From the NCBI GenBank assembly GCA_003219335.1, contig QHOF01000188.1:1-5630 (forward strand): a stretch of 5,630 bases of DNA, read 5' to 3'. This document shows positions 5,535-5,630 of this stretch, piece after piece (positions within the stretch are counted from its first letter, which is position 1; each line of letters opens with the position of its first letter). Below the pieces are notes generated by a model. It saw only the letters and a program-made list of their open reading frames with translations, was not told the DNA's origin and did not search any database. Made by a program: the position numbers and the translations under genes. The stretch is from Verrucomicrobiota bacterium (GTDB taxonomy: Bacteria; Verrucomicrobiota; Verrucomicrobiia; Chthoniobacterales; UBA10450).

Positions 5535-5630
5535 TTATTTCAGATCCGCGAACAACGTCGGGTGCGCTTCCTGATCGGCGAGGGCTTTGGCGCGCTGCTC
5601 GCGTTTTTCCATGATGAACTTGTCCAACGC
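5535..5630 (-). CDS. C-terminal end of an unrecognised protein
   Basis: 31 codons are open from the right edge to TAA (5537-5535). The peptide starts ALDKFIMEKREQRAKALAD and ends QEAHPTLFADLK: a charged, probably helical stretch followed by a short hydrophobic tail. Codon use and composition look like a real gene end, and the inverted repeat just downstream (5407-5521) sits where intergenic repeats usually do. I do not recognise the family; the visible part is too short to assign a function. Confidence 0.55.
   Translation of the reverse strand, partial: ALDKFIMEKREQRAKALADQEAHPTLFADLK

Overview
The window comes from a Gram-negative bacterium: it holds the C-terminal end of a TonB-dependent outer-membrane receptor. 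The protein styles, together with copies of the intergenic repeat TCATCCTGAGCG...GCGAAGGA, recall soil or freshwater lineages such as Verrucomicrobiota or Acidobacteriota. That placement is an inference, not a demonstration. No rRNA, tRNA or CRISPR array is visible.

Left half (1-2599, minus strand): one large STAND-type sensor ATPase locus. A GTG-started reading frame (2599 to 1052) encodes DUF4062, NB-ARC ATPase and winged-helix segments and stops at an amber TAG. Exactly seven codons further on, in the same frame, an open reading frame resumes (1030 to beyond base 1) and encodes the bridging helices and at least six 40-residue tetratricopeptide repeats. In the usual architecture these parts form one protein, so this locus is either one gene split by a single nonsense codon, a two-gene split sensor, or a readthrough gene. 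Architectures of this kind (N-terminal effector, NB-ARC switch, repeat sensor) include bacterial immune and signalling proteins. This is the most interesting part of the window.

Middle (about 2681-4147, plus strand): an IS1182-type insertion sequence, divergent from the STAND locus. It has an intact-looking DDE catalytic core, a perfect 16-bp palindrome over its start codon, and an apparently missing right end. Its reading frame runs out of the element into neighbouring DNA.

Right (4148-5630): a zone of gene debris. The last 177 or so codons of a TonB-dependent receptor abut the insertion sequence in a different frame. They are followed by about 290 bp without a recognisable gene, then a frameshifted remnant of the C-terminus of a TPR or kinase-TPR-type protein (about 4972-5230), then non-coding DNA with an inverted pair of dispersed repeats (5407-5521). 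The last 31 codons of an unrecognised minus-strand gene enter from the right edge (5535-5630).

Overall this looks like accessory DNA: a candidate sensor or defence gene beside a degraded mobile element and truncated genes. No multi-gene pathway can be read from it.
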